Source: Candidatus Competibacteraceae bacterium (lineage in GTDB: Bacteria; Pseudomonadota; Gammaproteobacteria; Competibacterales; Competibacteraceae). From it: a DNA stretch of 10,581 nt. The translations under genes and the position numbers were made by a program. The notes beneath the pieces are model-generated. The model was not told the origin of the DNA and did no database searches. It worked only from the letters and a program-made list of their open reading frames with translations. The stretch spans positions 1-10,581 of the forward strand of contig JAAUQA010000070.1 in NCBI GenBank assembly GCA_012032855.1. Direction: 5' to 3'. Positions 1-7,682 of this stretch are shown one piece after another (the first letter of the stretch is position 1; each line of letters starts with the position of its first letter).

Positions 1-1366
1 CTTCCGCTTCAATTTCCTCGACGGGCACCCGCCGGGCATATCCAGGCAGCTCATTGCATTGACCACTCGTCAGAGTCCGGTAGGCATGCACGATGCGCGA
101 GATGTCTTCAGCCCGCAGATAGTTTTGCGCCTTGCCCTCCCGGTAGTCGCGGTCCGCGTTGATGAACACGACATGCTTGCGGCGCAAAGCATCCTTTTTG
201 TTCATGACCAGGACACAAGCGGGAATACCGGTGCCATAGAACAAGCCCGCAGGCAGCCCGATGATCGCCTCCAGCCAGCCACGCTCAATGAAGTGTCGCC
301 GTGCTTCGCGTTCCTCGCCGCTGCGGAACAGCACGCCGTGGGGCATGATCGTGGCCATTTTGCCGTCGCCCTTGAGCACTGCGAGCATATGCTGGACAAA
401 CATCAGGTCGGCTTTTTTACCCTTCTCGGGTAGCCATACGGCGAAGCGACCGGGGTACTCGATGTCCTTCCTGATGTAGTTCTGGCTGAACGGTGGATTG
501 GCGAGAACCCGGTCATAGCGCTTCAGTTCGTTGCTGTCATCCTTGTGCTGTGGTTTACGGATGGTGTCTTCCTGGCGAATGTCAGCGTGGGCAATGCCGT
601 GCAGGAGCATGTTCATTTTGCAGATGGACCATGTGGTTCCAATGCTCTCCTGGCCAAACAATGACAGATCACGAGGATCGCCGCCGATCTCGCGGATATA
701 ATCGCGAGTCTGGATGAGCATGCCGCCCGAGCCGCAGGTCGGGTCGTAAACGCTCATGCCGGGTTGCGGTTCCACAACTTCGACCAGCGTCCGCACCACA
801 TCGGCAGGCGTGTAGAACTCGCCGGCCTTCTTCCCGGCACGATCAGCGAAATCTTTTAGCAAGTATTCGTAAGCCGCACCGAGCAGATCGGGGAACTCAA
901 AATTCTCGTCGCGCAGCGGGATCTTCTCGAAGTTTTGGATGAAGTTCGACAGCGTGTCGTCGTCGAGGGTGCGCTGGCCGATCTTACGGTTGAAGTTGAT
1001 GTGTTTAAGCACATCTTCAAGCGCATCAATATTCGAGTCTTCGAGGGCTTCAAGCGCTTTATTCAGAGCGCTGCCGACATTGGTTTTGAGATGCCGGATG
1101 TTGGACCAGTGGGCTTCGTCGGGGACGAAAAAGGTGTATTTGTCCGGATTGTCGAGCTGGCTGGCAATAACCGCATCGGCCATGCCTTTGCTCTTGAGGT
1201 CCTTGGCGAGCTGCTCGCGTTCCTGGTCGAAGAGGTCGGAAAGCCGCTTCAGAAACAGCATACCGAAGATGTATTCCTTGTACTCCGAGGCATCCATGTT
1301 GCCGCGCAGGTCGTCGCAGGCGCGGAACAGGAGGCTGGAAAGCTGGCTGAGGGTAAGCTTGGTCAT
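1..1366 (-). CDS. hsdM: Type I restriction-modification DNA methyltransferase subunit HsdM, 3' end off the window
   Basis: This is the modification subunit of a type I restriction-modification system. With HsdS it transfers a methyl group from S-adenosylmethionine to adenine in a bipartite site, and with HsdR it forms the restriction complex. I translated the minus strand from the ATG at 1366-1364 and found 455 open codons to the left edge. An N-terminal helical domain (about residues 5-140) is followed by the N6-methylase domain. FYTP lies at 184-187, the SAM-binding motif [10 protein letters not shown] at 208-217 and the catalytic NPPF motif at 290-293. The start is supported by an AGGA ribosome site four bases upstream and by the family-typical beginning [14 protein letters not shown]. 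HsdM proteins usually run somewhat longer, so only the C-terminal part is missing. hsdS and hsdR are not in view but could lie to the left. It is unrelated in function to the amine dehydrogenase genes. Family assignment is very secure. Confidence 0.96.
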   Translation of the reverse strand, partial: MTKLTLSQLSSLLFRACDDLRGNMDASEYKEYIFGMLFLKRLSDLFDQEREQLAKDLKSKGMADAVIASQLDNPDKYTFFVPDEAHWSNIRHLKTNVGSALNKALEALEDSNIDALEDVLKHINFNRKIGQRTLDDDTLSNFIQNFEKIPLRDENFEFPDLLGAAYEYLLKDFADRAGKKAGEFYTPADVVRTLVEVVEPQPGMSVYDPTCGSGGMLIQTRDYIREIGGDPRDLSLFGQESIGTTWSICKMNMLLHGIAHADIRQEDTIRKPQHKDDSNELKRYDRVLANPPFSQNYIRKDIEYPGRFAVWLPEKGKKADLMFVQHMLAVLKGDGKMATIMPHGVLFRSGEEREARRHFIERGWLEAIIGLPAGLFYGTGIPACVLVMNKKDALRRKHVVFINADRDYREGKAQNYLRAEDISRIVHAYRTLTSGQCNELPGYARRVPVEEIEAE

Positions 1367-1518
1367 TCGTTTCCTTACTGTCTGCAAAAACGATGAAGTA
1401 GCGGATAATTAAACCATCGTTTGCGAAACTTCTCTCCCTATTCTCGCTCATTGCGCCGGAGAACCGGCGTTGCTGCTCCCAGGTAGATCCTCAGCCTCCG
1501 CTTTCAGGTCATACTCCT
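1367..1518. other. Spacer between porin and hsdM with one hairpin
   Basis: This 152-base gap separates two minus-strand genes. It holds a perfect 6-bp stem, CGCCGG at 1454-1459 and CCGGCG at 1464-1469, with a 4-base loop. No T-run follows it in either direction, so it is not a canonical intrinsic terminator, although it could still help end porin transcripts. I see no convincing promoter for hsdM here, and no small gene with a credible ribosome site. Confidence 0.45.
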
Positions 1519-2907
1519 TCAATAAGTAATCACGGCGATAATCTGGAAGTAGTGGTTGGTGTTGTCATTGCCGAAAACTGCTTCTGCACCGTCGCCGGGG
1601 AGAAAAATGCCATACAACGGCGAAATGTAGAGGTGGTCGTTAACGATCCATTCGGCATAGAGATCGATTTCCTGCGCGAAGTCGTCATCCACGCCCGGCT
1701 GCGTCTCGTCGGTGGTGAAATTAAAATACAACGCACCGAGACCAAAGTTCTCCAATGGCTGGGCCTTTAAAGCGACATGATGAACCTTGGTGTTGGAATT
1801 GAACGGACCGGTGTAATTGGCAGCGACCTCGCCCTGGAACCAGGTGCCATAACCCCGGTTGAAACCGAAGAACAACGGATCGAATCCCTCACTCTTGGCT
1901 GTGTTCGGATCATCCCCGGTGAAGGCGCTGAAGCGATAATTCAGCGAGGGTGTCCACGGTATGCCGGCAAAGGTATAGCCGATCTCGGTATACCAGGCAT
2001 AGGCATCGACCTCAATATCGGCGTTGCCGGTCTGGCGCGCGTACTCGAACGATAAAAATAGATTCTCCACCCCCGCGCTGCCCTGACCGCGAATGCTGAA
2101 AGTGTCCAGATCCTCGCGCAAGGCAAAGAAACCGCCCAGCAGATTCTTATCGACATCCAGTATCCGGAAATACGAGGCACCCAGCGTGCCATAGGTTTCG
2201 TCTACGTATTCGAGATTAATGCCGCCGAGTTCGGTAAAGCCCTGCGCGGGATTGCCGGACCCGAGATAGAACAGATCCCCCCGCACCGGCGTGCCGGTTT
2301 GAAAGCGCCCGATAGCGGTTTTCTTGAACGATTTACGCGCCGCCAACCAGTAAGCGCCGCCCCGATCGAAGCGCTCGCCGAGACCGTCGCCAAAGTTGAG
2401 CGAGTCGTTATTGATCAGAAAACCGTCGCCGAGGATGAACCCTTGGCGACCCGTGGAAACATCAATAGCATCCTCAACACCATCAATCAATTGGCCCGAT
2501 TTCCAACCCAGATAAAGATCCTCGAAATCGAGTTTGCTTTCGTCACCGGTGGTGAAGCCGGCAGCATCGCCATCCCCCCGGGTAGCATTTACCAACCCGC
2601 TCAGACCCCAGTACAGCGAGCTGGTGGGTAAACGATAAGTCCCGGCAAACCCGGCCTTGATATAGGCTTCCTGCCAGTCGACATCACCCCGCTCCAGGCC
2701 GGAGTAGTCCTCGCCGCTGTGGAATAGCCCAAACGCCCCTTCAAAATTGAAATCGAGGGTGTGCCTGTCGGTCTGCTCCAGGTTCAACGCCCAGCCTGCC
2801 GGCGGGATCGCCAATAACGCGGCGGCTAAAAACAGAGCCCCCAACGGATGCCAAGATTTCAGCGCCTTGCCCAGGGTTGCGGATGATGGTTGTTGGTTAT
2901 GCGACAT
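1519..2907 (-). CDS. Outer-membrane beta-barrel porin, alginate-export-like
   Basis: A 462-residue predicted outer-membrane channel. Residues 1-40 look like a signal peptide: a basic stretch, a hydrophobic core (about 23-34) and a GWA-LN cleavage site after residue 40. The rest is rich in alternating polar/aromatic strands typical of a barrel, and the protein ends in VITY, the terminal aromatic residue expected for BAM-dependent insertion. An internal segment with GRQGFILGDGFLI resembles alginate-export-domain (AlgE-like) proteins. That family match is by eye and only moderate. The start has a GGAGAGGAT ribosome site just upstream. The gene is transcribed away from qhpA across a shared AT-rich region, so I infer co-regulation and a role in admitting amines or other growth substrates. 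The substrate cannot be read from the sequence; it may be an unspecific porin. It is intact, with no frame breaks. Confidence 0.8.
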   Translation of the reverse strand: MSHNQQPSSATLGKALKSWHPLGALFLAAALLAIPPAGWALNLEQTDRHTLDFNFEGAFGLFHSGEDYSGLERGDVDWQEAYIKAGFAGTYRLPTSSLYWGLSGLVNATRGDGDAAGFTTGDESKLDFEDLYLGWKSGQLIDGVEDAIDVSTGRQGFILGDGFLINNDSLNFGDGLGERFDRGGAYWLAARKSFKKTAIGRFQTGTPVRGDLFYLGSGNPAQGFTELGGINLEYVDETYGTLGASYFRILDVDKNLLGGFFALREDLDTFSIRGQGSAGVENLFLSFEYARQTGNADIEVDAYAWYTEIGYTFAGIPWTPSLNYRFSAFTGDDPNTAKSEGFDPLFFGFNRGYGTWFQGEVAANYTGPFNSNTKVHHVALKAQPLENFGLGALYFNFTTDETQPGVDDDFAQEIDLYAEWIVNDHLYISPLYGIFLPGDGAEAVFGNDNTNHYFQIIAVITY

Positions 2908-3119
2908 GGGATCCTCTCCGGTTTTTTGGTATAAGTGATTTAAATATTACAATTAACGTATGATTTTGTATCATAAAATAATTTATAATTATATAGACTT
3001 ATATGTTTTATAAATTTATCAAATAACATTTATCTATATTTATTTAAAATTTAGTAGACTTTAGCCAAAACACCAATAATACTTTTTTGAGGTAACCCAC
3101 GGGGAGGTCGGTTAGTGCC
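2908..3119. promoter_or_regulatory. AT-rich divergent promoter/regulatory region between porin and qhpA
   Basis: The only space available for promoters of both the porin (leftward) and the qhp genes (rightward). Positions 2941-3060 contain 15 G or C in 120 bases (12.5%), far below the surrounding coding DNA. TATAAT occurs at 2984-2989 on the plus strand and, overlapping it, at 2993-2988 on the minus strand, but neither has a good -35 box at the right distance. A perfect inverted repeat TATGAT/ATCATA lies at 2959-2964 and 2970-2975, and TAGACTT occurs twice, at 2994-3000 and 3055-3061. These are candidate operator elements only. Known qhp clusters are controlled by an AraC-type activator (QhpR), which is not in this window. 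No protein-coding gene is visible here. Confidence 0.55.
3101..3108 (+). promoter_or_regulatory. Ribosome binding site of qhpA
   Basis: GGGGAGGT is a strong match to the anti-Shine-Dalgarno sequence. It stands 11 bases before the ATG at 3120, slightly farther than usual. A GTG at 3115 is out of frame, and no in-frame start lies closer, so the ATG at 3120 is the best start. Confidence 0.65.
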
Positions 3120-4718
3120 ATGAAAAGCGATGATGGGTTCATTCGATTGATCAAATGCTTCGTTTTGTCCGGGGCACTGATGCTGGTGCAACCGGTCAGC
3201 GCCGAGCAACTTGATCAGCAATTGTTACTGACGCAATCGTGTGTTGGTTGCCATATGCCCAATGATCAGGGTCAGCTCAGCCGCATCAGTGCTATGCGCA
3301 AAACCCCGGAGGGTTGGGATATGACCATTGTCCGCATGGGCATTTGGCACGGCATGAACTTTGATACGGCGGTGCGCCGCCAGCTGGTCAAGTATCTCGC
3401 CGATACCCAAGGGTTGGCACCGGAGGAAACCGCTGATTATCGCGGTCTGCTGGAGCGCCGGCCGAACATGCCCACAGATTATGCCGACGAGGACATCGGA
3501 GTTATTTGCGCGCGTTGCCACAGCTATGGTCGGATCGCCTTACAACGGCGCGACGAGGACGAATGGCGTAAGCTGTCGCATACCCATTTGGGGCAATGGC
3601 CGACCATCGAATATCAAGCGACCAGCCGCGACCGCAATTGGTGGGAAATCGCCCGCGACCAGATGCCGGTGAAACTGGCGGCGCTTTATCCCCTCAAGAC
3701 CGATGCCTGGACCGAGTGGCAGTCGCGAAAACCGGCCGATCCCGCCGGGGAATGGCGGCTGAGCGGCGAACAACCGGGCGCTGGCCGTTATACCGGTCAT
3801 TTGAAGATCAAGGCGCTGGGGAATGATCAGTTCGAGACCGAGTATCAATTGACTTACGCGGACGGCAAACAGCTCACCGGCCAGGGCAAAGCGATTTTAT
3901 ATACCGGCTATGAATGGCGCGGCGCGGCCAAATTAGGCGAGGAATCGATTCGCTCGGTTTACGCTCTGTCCTCCGACGGCCAACGGCTGAGCGGGCGCTG
4001 GTTTTTGAAAGAGGCTGATGAGATCGGCGGTGATTTGACGGCGGTCCGGGTGAAAGAAGGTGAATCCGCTATTGTCGCTGTAGAGCCGCCGTTTATTCGG
4101 GCCGGTGAGAAAACCACCGTCACGATTTACGGCTATGGCTTGGCCGGGGATGTCGCGCTGGGTGAAGGCGTCAAGGCCCTCAACGTGTCGGATCGCTCGC
4201 CGGATCAGCTGAGCGTCGAAGTAGAGATTGCCCAAGACGCGCAACCCGGCCTGACGCCTATAAGCGTGGGTGAGGCGACAGCCGATGCCTTATTGAAGGT
4301 CTATCAAAAAATCGATGCCGTTCGCGTCGAACCGGCTTTTGCCATCGCCCGGATCGGTGGCGGCACCTTGGAGCCGGTCAAAGCCCAGTTGCGGGCGGTG
4401 GGTTATCTGAATGGTCCGGACGGTCAGGCTGGCACCGAGGACGACATCCGCCTCGGCAGTCTTGCGGCTGATTGGGCCGTCGACAATTTCGACGAAACCG
4501 CCGCCGCCATGAAAGATGCCCAATACGCCGGGCAAATCGCCGATACGGGCCTGTTTACTCCAAGCCCCGGCGGACCTAATCCGAAGCGTCAATTCAGCGC
4601 CAACAACGTCGGCAATCTCAAAGTGACCGCCACGGTTAAAGACGGCGACCGCAGTCTTGCGGGGGATGGTCAGTTAATCGTCACCGTGCAACGCTGGAAC
4701 AATCCGCCACTGCAGTAA
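3120..4718 (+). CDS. qhpA: Quinohemoprotein amine dehydrogenase alpha subunit (di-heme cytochrome c)
   Basis: Large subunit of the periplasmic quinohemoprotein amine dehydrogenase. Its two c-type hemes carry electrons from the CTQ cofactor in the gamma subunit to an external acceptor. The 532-residue precursor starts with a signal peptide (hydrophobic core about 13-23, likely cleavage after VSA at 28). Two heme-attachment motifs follow: CVGCH at 41-45 and CARCH at 130-134. The cytochrome domain runs to about 205. It is followed by the beta-rich domains typical of this subunit, at about 211-311, 318-393 (an Ig-like fold resembling IPT/TIG) and 396-526. Two CxxCH sites plus three beta domains, next to qhpD, qhpC and qhpB, make the assignment firm. 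The gene is intact. It ends 11 bases before qhpD and is probably the first gene of the operon. The gene is also called peaA in Pseudomonas. Confidence 0.95.
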   Translation: MKSDDGFIRLIKCFVLSGALMLVQPVSAEQLDQQLLLTQSCVGCHMPNDQGQLSRISAMRKTPEGWDMTIVRMGIWHGMNFDTAVRRQLVKYLADTQGLAPEETADYRGLLERRPNMPTDYADEDIGVICARCHSYGRIALQRRDEDEWRKLSHTHLGQWPTIEYQATSRDRNWWEIARDQMPVKLAALYPLKTDAWTEWQSRKPADPAGEWRLSGEQPGAGRYTGHLKIKALGNDQFETEYQLTYADGKQLTGQGKAILYTGYEWRGAAKLGEESIRSVYALSSDGQRLSGRWFLKEADEIGGDLTAVRVKEGESAIVAVEPPFIRAGEKTTVTIYGYGLAGDVALGEGVKALNVSDRSPDQLSVEVEIAQDAQPGLTPISVGEATADALLKVYQKIDAVRVEPAFAIARIGGGTLEPVKAQLRAVGYLNGPDGQAGTEDDIRLGSLAADWAVDNFDETAAAMKDAQYAGQIADTGLFTPSPGGPNPKRQFSANNVGNLKVTATVKDGDRSLAGDGQLIVTVQRWNNPPLQ

Positions 4719-4729
4719 GGGAGGTTCCC

Positions 4730-6159
4730 GTGTCGGCATTGCAACTGTTGAAACATAATTTCCATCAGGTCCGAGTAGACGGGCAGCAGATATTATTCCA
4801 TATCCCGACCACCAGCTTGTTCGCTATGGACGATGTCACCGAAGCCGTGGTCGATTATCTGCAAGCACAGGGACAGGTCGGTGTGGAGACCGTGCGCGGA
4901 TCGCTCGGCGCGCAGTTCGGGTTTGAAGCCGTCACGCAGACGCTCTGTGAACTGCAGGATTTGGGCGTGGTCGGCGACCCGCTCAGACCAGCGGCCATAC
5001 CGAAGCTGCCGGCGATCGAGCAGTACCCGCTCAGCACATTGGTGCTCAACGTCAACACCGGCTGCAATCTGAGCTGTACCTATTGCTACAAGGAAGATCT
5101 GGCCACCCCGGCCCAGGGCAAAAGATGGATTTCGCGACCGCCCAACGCAGCGTCGAACTGCTGTTAAAGCAAGGCGCGGCGCGGGACAAGGTGAACATCG
5201 TGTTTTTCGGCGGCGAACCGCTGACCAATCTGCCGCTAATTCGTCAAGTGGTGGAATACGCCGAACAGCGCGGTGCGGAACAGCACATCGAAGTCGACTT
5301 TTCCTTGACCACCAACGCTACGCTGCTCACTGAAACGGTGGTCGATTATTTCAATGCGCATCGGTTCGGTATCAGCGTCAGCATGGATGGCCCCAAGGCC
5401 CTGCATGACCGAACCCGACTGACCGTTGGCGGCAAAGGCAGCTACGATCTGGTGGCGCGCAAGGTCAAGATGCTGCTGAACCGATATACGGCACGTCCGG
5501 TGGGGGCACGGGTGACCTTGACCCGCGGTAATGTCGATGTGCTCGCTATTCATCGGCACCTACGCGATGAGCTGGGTTTCTTCGAGGTCGGTTTCGCTCC
5601 GGCCACGGCCTCGGATAACGCCGTTTTTAATCTCACCGAGGCGGAATTGGCCGACGTTTTTCAAGGGTTGAAAACACTGGGCGAACGGTATTTGGACGCC
5701 GCGCTGGGCAACCGGAATATCGGTTATTCCAACATGCATCAGATGATGACCGATCTCTGGCAAGGTACGCGAAAAGCACTGCCGTGCGGGGCCGGTTTGG
5801 GCATGTTGGCGGTCGATCAAAGCGGCGATCTGCATCTTTGCCACCGCTTCACGGGTTCTCAATTACCCACCTTCGGCAATGTCGCCAGCGGTATCGACGA
5901 GAACAAACTGGGCGGTTTTCTTACCACCGCCATGGACCGCAGCGGCTACGGTTGTGCCACTTGCCGCATCCGCAGCTTGTGCGCCGGCGGTTGTTATCAC
6001 GAATCCTATGCGCGCTACGGCGATCCCTTTAAGCCGGTTTATCACTACTGCGAACTGATGCGGGACTGGGTGGATTTCGGCATTGCGGCATACACCCGCC
6101 TACAAACCGACAATCCCGGATTTTTTGAACAGCATATCGCTCCCCGGAGACCCCACTGA
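4730..6159 (+). CDS. qhpD: Radical SAM/SPASM maturase forming thioether cross-links in QhpC; one frameshift
   Basis: In characterised systems this cytoplasmic iron-sulfur enzyme makes Cys-to-Asp/Glu thioether bridges in the QhpC precursor. Translation starts at a GTG (4730) five bases after GGAGG. Residues 1-95 look like a PqqD-type peptide-recognition domain (inference). The radical SAM motif CNLSCTYC lies at 112-119, followed by GGEP. Cysteines C353, C371, C409, C412, C418, C422 and C441 (restored numbering) fit the auxiliary SPASM cluster region. The frame breaks at the A4 run 5120-5123: the upstream frame stops at 5167, while the family-like continuation ([19 protein letters not shown]) lies in the -1 frame. 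Adding one A gives a seamless 476-residue protein, so I annotate a single gene. Its TGA overlaps the qhpC start (TGATG), indicating translational coupling. Also called peaB. Function is secure; intactness is uncertain. Confidence 0.93.
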
Positions 6160-6479
6160 TGAAACATCTGAAAGCCCTCAACCAAAAAGCCGAATTGCTG
6201 GAACGGGCCGCCGAGGCAGGCAAGGCCGAGGAAGTGTCGATGATGGCCAGCGTGGTTGGCTGCACCACCACCTTCGATCCCGGCTGGGAAGTGGACGCCT
6301 TTGGCGGGGTGGCTGGCCTGTGTCAGCCGATGGAAGCCGATTTATACGGCTGTACCGACCCCTGCTGGTGGCCGGCGCAAACCGGCGATATGCTGAATAC
6401 TAACTCGGACTGGACCGACGGCAAGAATTCCGCGCAGCGAGACTGGCGGCTGCTGGACGCGATTTATCCGGAGGAATGA
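6159..6479 (+). CDS. qhpC: Quinohemoprotein amine dehydrogenase gamma subunit precursor (CTQ peptide)
   Basis: The 106-residue precursor of the catalytic subunit, whose own side chains become the cysteine tryptophylquinone cofactor. Cysteines sit at 35, 55, 65 and 69. Subtracting 28 gives 7, 27, 37 and 41, exactly the cross-linked cysteines of the Paracoccus mature subunit. The partners also match: Glu44 (mature 16), Asp61 (33), Asp77 (49) and Trp71 (43). Expected bonds are therefore C35-E44, C55-D61 and C69-D77 thioethers, and C65-W71 as CTQ. This predicts a 28-residue leader (1-28, helical, charged) removed by QhpE before Met29, leaving a 78-residue chain. The leader is not a Sec signal: it has no hydrophobic core. 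The core motif [14 protein letters not shown] (61-74) is diagnostic. The gene overlaps the qhpD stop and is followed one base later by qhpB. It is intact. Confidence 0.97.
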   Translation: MKHLKALNQKAELLERAAEAGKAEEVSMMASVVGCTTTFDPGWEVDAFGGVAGLCQPMEADLYGCTDPCWWPAQTGDMLNTNSDWTDGKNSAQRDWRLLDAIYPEE

Positions 6480-6480
6480 C

Positions 6481-7579
6481 ATGAGTGGCAAATGCACAAT
6501 GAACAGGCTTCGGTGGGGGCTTATTTTGCTGATTGGTCTCGGCTACGGCGGGCAAGCGTTGGCCAAGGATTTCCTGCTGGCGGTGACCCGGCCCAACCAG
6601 CTCCACGTGATCGACGCCCAGGCGCGCAAGGTGGAACAGACCATTACCATTCCGGGGAATGGCATACCCAGCACGATTGCGATTCCGGACGACGGCAAGG
6701 TGGCGTACCTCACCACCAATCGCTGGGAAAGCATTTCCGGTATCGATCTGGCGACCGGCAAAGAAGTGTTCCGCGCTAACATGTCAGCGAACAACGAGCG
6801 GGTGAAATCCGTGTTCGCGATGAACGTGAGCCGGGACGGCAAAGAAATGTATGTGCACCAATCGCCGGTACAACTCAAGTTAGGCGAATACGAAGTGCAG
6901 GATACCCGGATCGCCGTTTACGACACCAGCGCCGGACTGGACGCCAAACCGGTGCGCACCTTCCCCGCCCCACGGCGAATCGTGTTGTTGCTGGCGGGCA
7001 CGGAACGGCCGCGCCTGTACGGACTGGGTTGGGATATGTATGCCTTCAACACGGACAGTGGGGAGATTGAAACAACTTATCCGATCCGCAACTGGCAACG
7101 GCCCAATTACGCCGAGCCGGATGTGTTCGACGTTTGGTTGCAATACGAGAGTTCCAATATCTTCTCGACCCCTACTACGCCGTGCGTACCGACATCAGCC
7201 CGGAAGATCCGACCGCCTATAAAACCGGTCTGCTGACCTTCGATTTCGCTAAAGAAGAGTTTGAGATGCAGGATTTCGAGGATACTTCCGTGGTGATCTT
7301 CTCGTCGGTCGTGAGCCCGACTCAGCCCAACGAAGTGTTCATGGTGTATACCCAACTGACCAAGATGGATCGGGAAAAGGACATGGTGATCAAGCGCATC
7401 GACCTGGATCACACCTATTACGCTATCAATATTTCCAGCGACGGCAAGGAACTCTATCTCGGCGGGACGATGGACGATATTGCTATCTACGATTCGGCCA
7501 CGCTGGAAAAATCGGTAATATCAAACTGCCGGATGGCGGCGACCAGTCGGTTGCCGGTTTGCGTATCGTGCAGCGCTAA
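6481..7579 (+). CDS. qhpB: Quinohemoprotein amine dehydrogenase beta subunit (beta-propeller); two frameshifts
   Basis: Periplasmic beta-propeller subunit that packs against the gamma subunit and helps form the active site. The precursor has a signal peptide with hydrophobic core about 12-21 and probable cleavage after ALA at 28. The mature part shows repeated propeller-blade patterns such as NQLHVIDAQARKVEQTI and DIAIYDSATLEK. Translation most likely starts at the ATG at 6481, after a GGAGG site inside the end of qhpC; an ATG at 6499 would also keep the signal peptide. Two breaks interrupt it. At the C4 run 7169-7172 the upstream frame diverges and stops at 7236, and at the A5 run 7507-7511 the next frame diverges and stops at 7583. 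Adding one base at each gives a continuous 366-residue protein ending at the TAA 7577-7579, of normal size for this subunit. I therefore annotate one gene with probable sequence errors; true inactivation is the alternative. Confidence 0.9.
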
Positions 7580-7583
7580 CTAA

Positions 7584-7620
7584 CCCCCTCACCCTAACCC
7601 TCTTCCTTGGTGGGAGAGGG
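7584..7620 (+). repeat. Hairpin repeat, CCCTCACCCTAACCCTC family, copy 1
   Basis: Begins five bases after the restored qhpB stop with CCCCCTCACCCTAACCCTC. It folds as CCCTCTTCC (7598-7606), a 5-base loop and GGGAGAGGG (7612-7620), a 9-bp stem with one T-G pair. Repeats of this consensus are common between genes in many proteobacteria. With no T-run after it, it may act as a transcript-end or mRNA-stability element rather than a classical terminator. Confidence 0.8.
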
Positions 7621-7643
7621 AGTTTGCGGAAACCCCTGTTTGC

Positions 7644-7678
7644 CCCCCTCACCCCGACCCTCTTCCACAAGAAGAGGG
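7644..7678 (+). repeat. Hairpin repeat, CCCTCACCCTAACCCTC family, copy 2
   Basis: Second copy, exactly 60 bases after the first, starting CCCCCTCACCCCGACCCTC. Its stem is perfect: CCCTCTTC (7658-7665), loop CACAA, GAAGAGGG (7671-7678). The right arm ends only four bases before the TTG start proposed for qhpF, so GAAGAGGG may serve both as a stem arm and as that gene's ribosome site. Folding would then hide the site, coupling qhpF expression to structure (inference). Confidence 0.78.
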
Positions 7679-7682
7679 CGTT

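Noticed and set aside
935..1412. Long plus-strand open frames of 153 and 157 codons
   Set aside because: They are antisense to hsdM, whose minus-strand frame is continuous and carries unmistakable methylase motifs. Their translations resemble no family I recognise.
1059..1451. Minus-strand open frame of 130 codons beginning upstream of hsdM
   Set aside because: Most of it is hsdM read in the wrong frame. It has no good ribosome site and an Arg/Pro/Gln-rich composition typical of out-of-frame reading.
1454..1469. Rho-independent terminator
   Set aside because: The stem is only six base pairs with no T-run on either side, so it is mentioned only as a hairpin in the spacer.
2908..3119. Sigma-54 promoter for the amine operon
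   Set aside because: I found no TGGCAC-N5-TTGC pattern on either strand of the divergent region.
5117..7520. Programmed -1 ribosomal frameshifting or transcriptional slippage in qhpD and qhpB
   Set aside because: None of the sites is a canonical X XXY YYZ slippery heptamer, the runs are too short for polymerase slippage, and programmed events at three unrelated sites are improbable. Homopolymer miscalls fit better.
7584..7678. CRISPR-like tandem repeat
   Set aside because: There are only two imperfect copies, each a hairpin of a common intergenic repeat type, with no spacer array and no cas genes.
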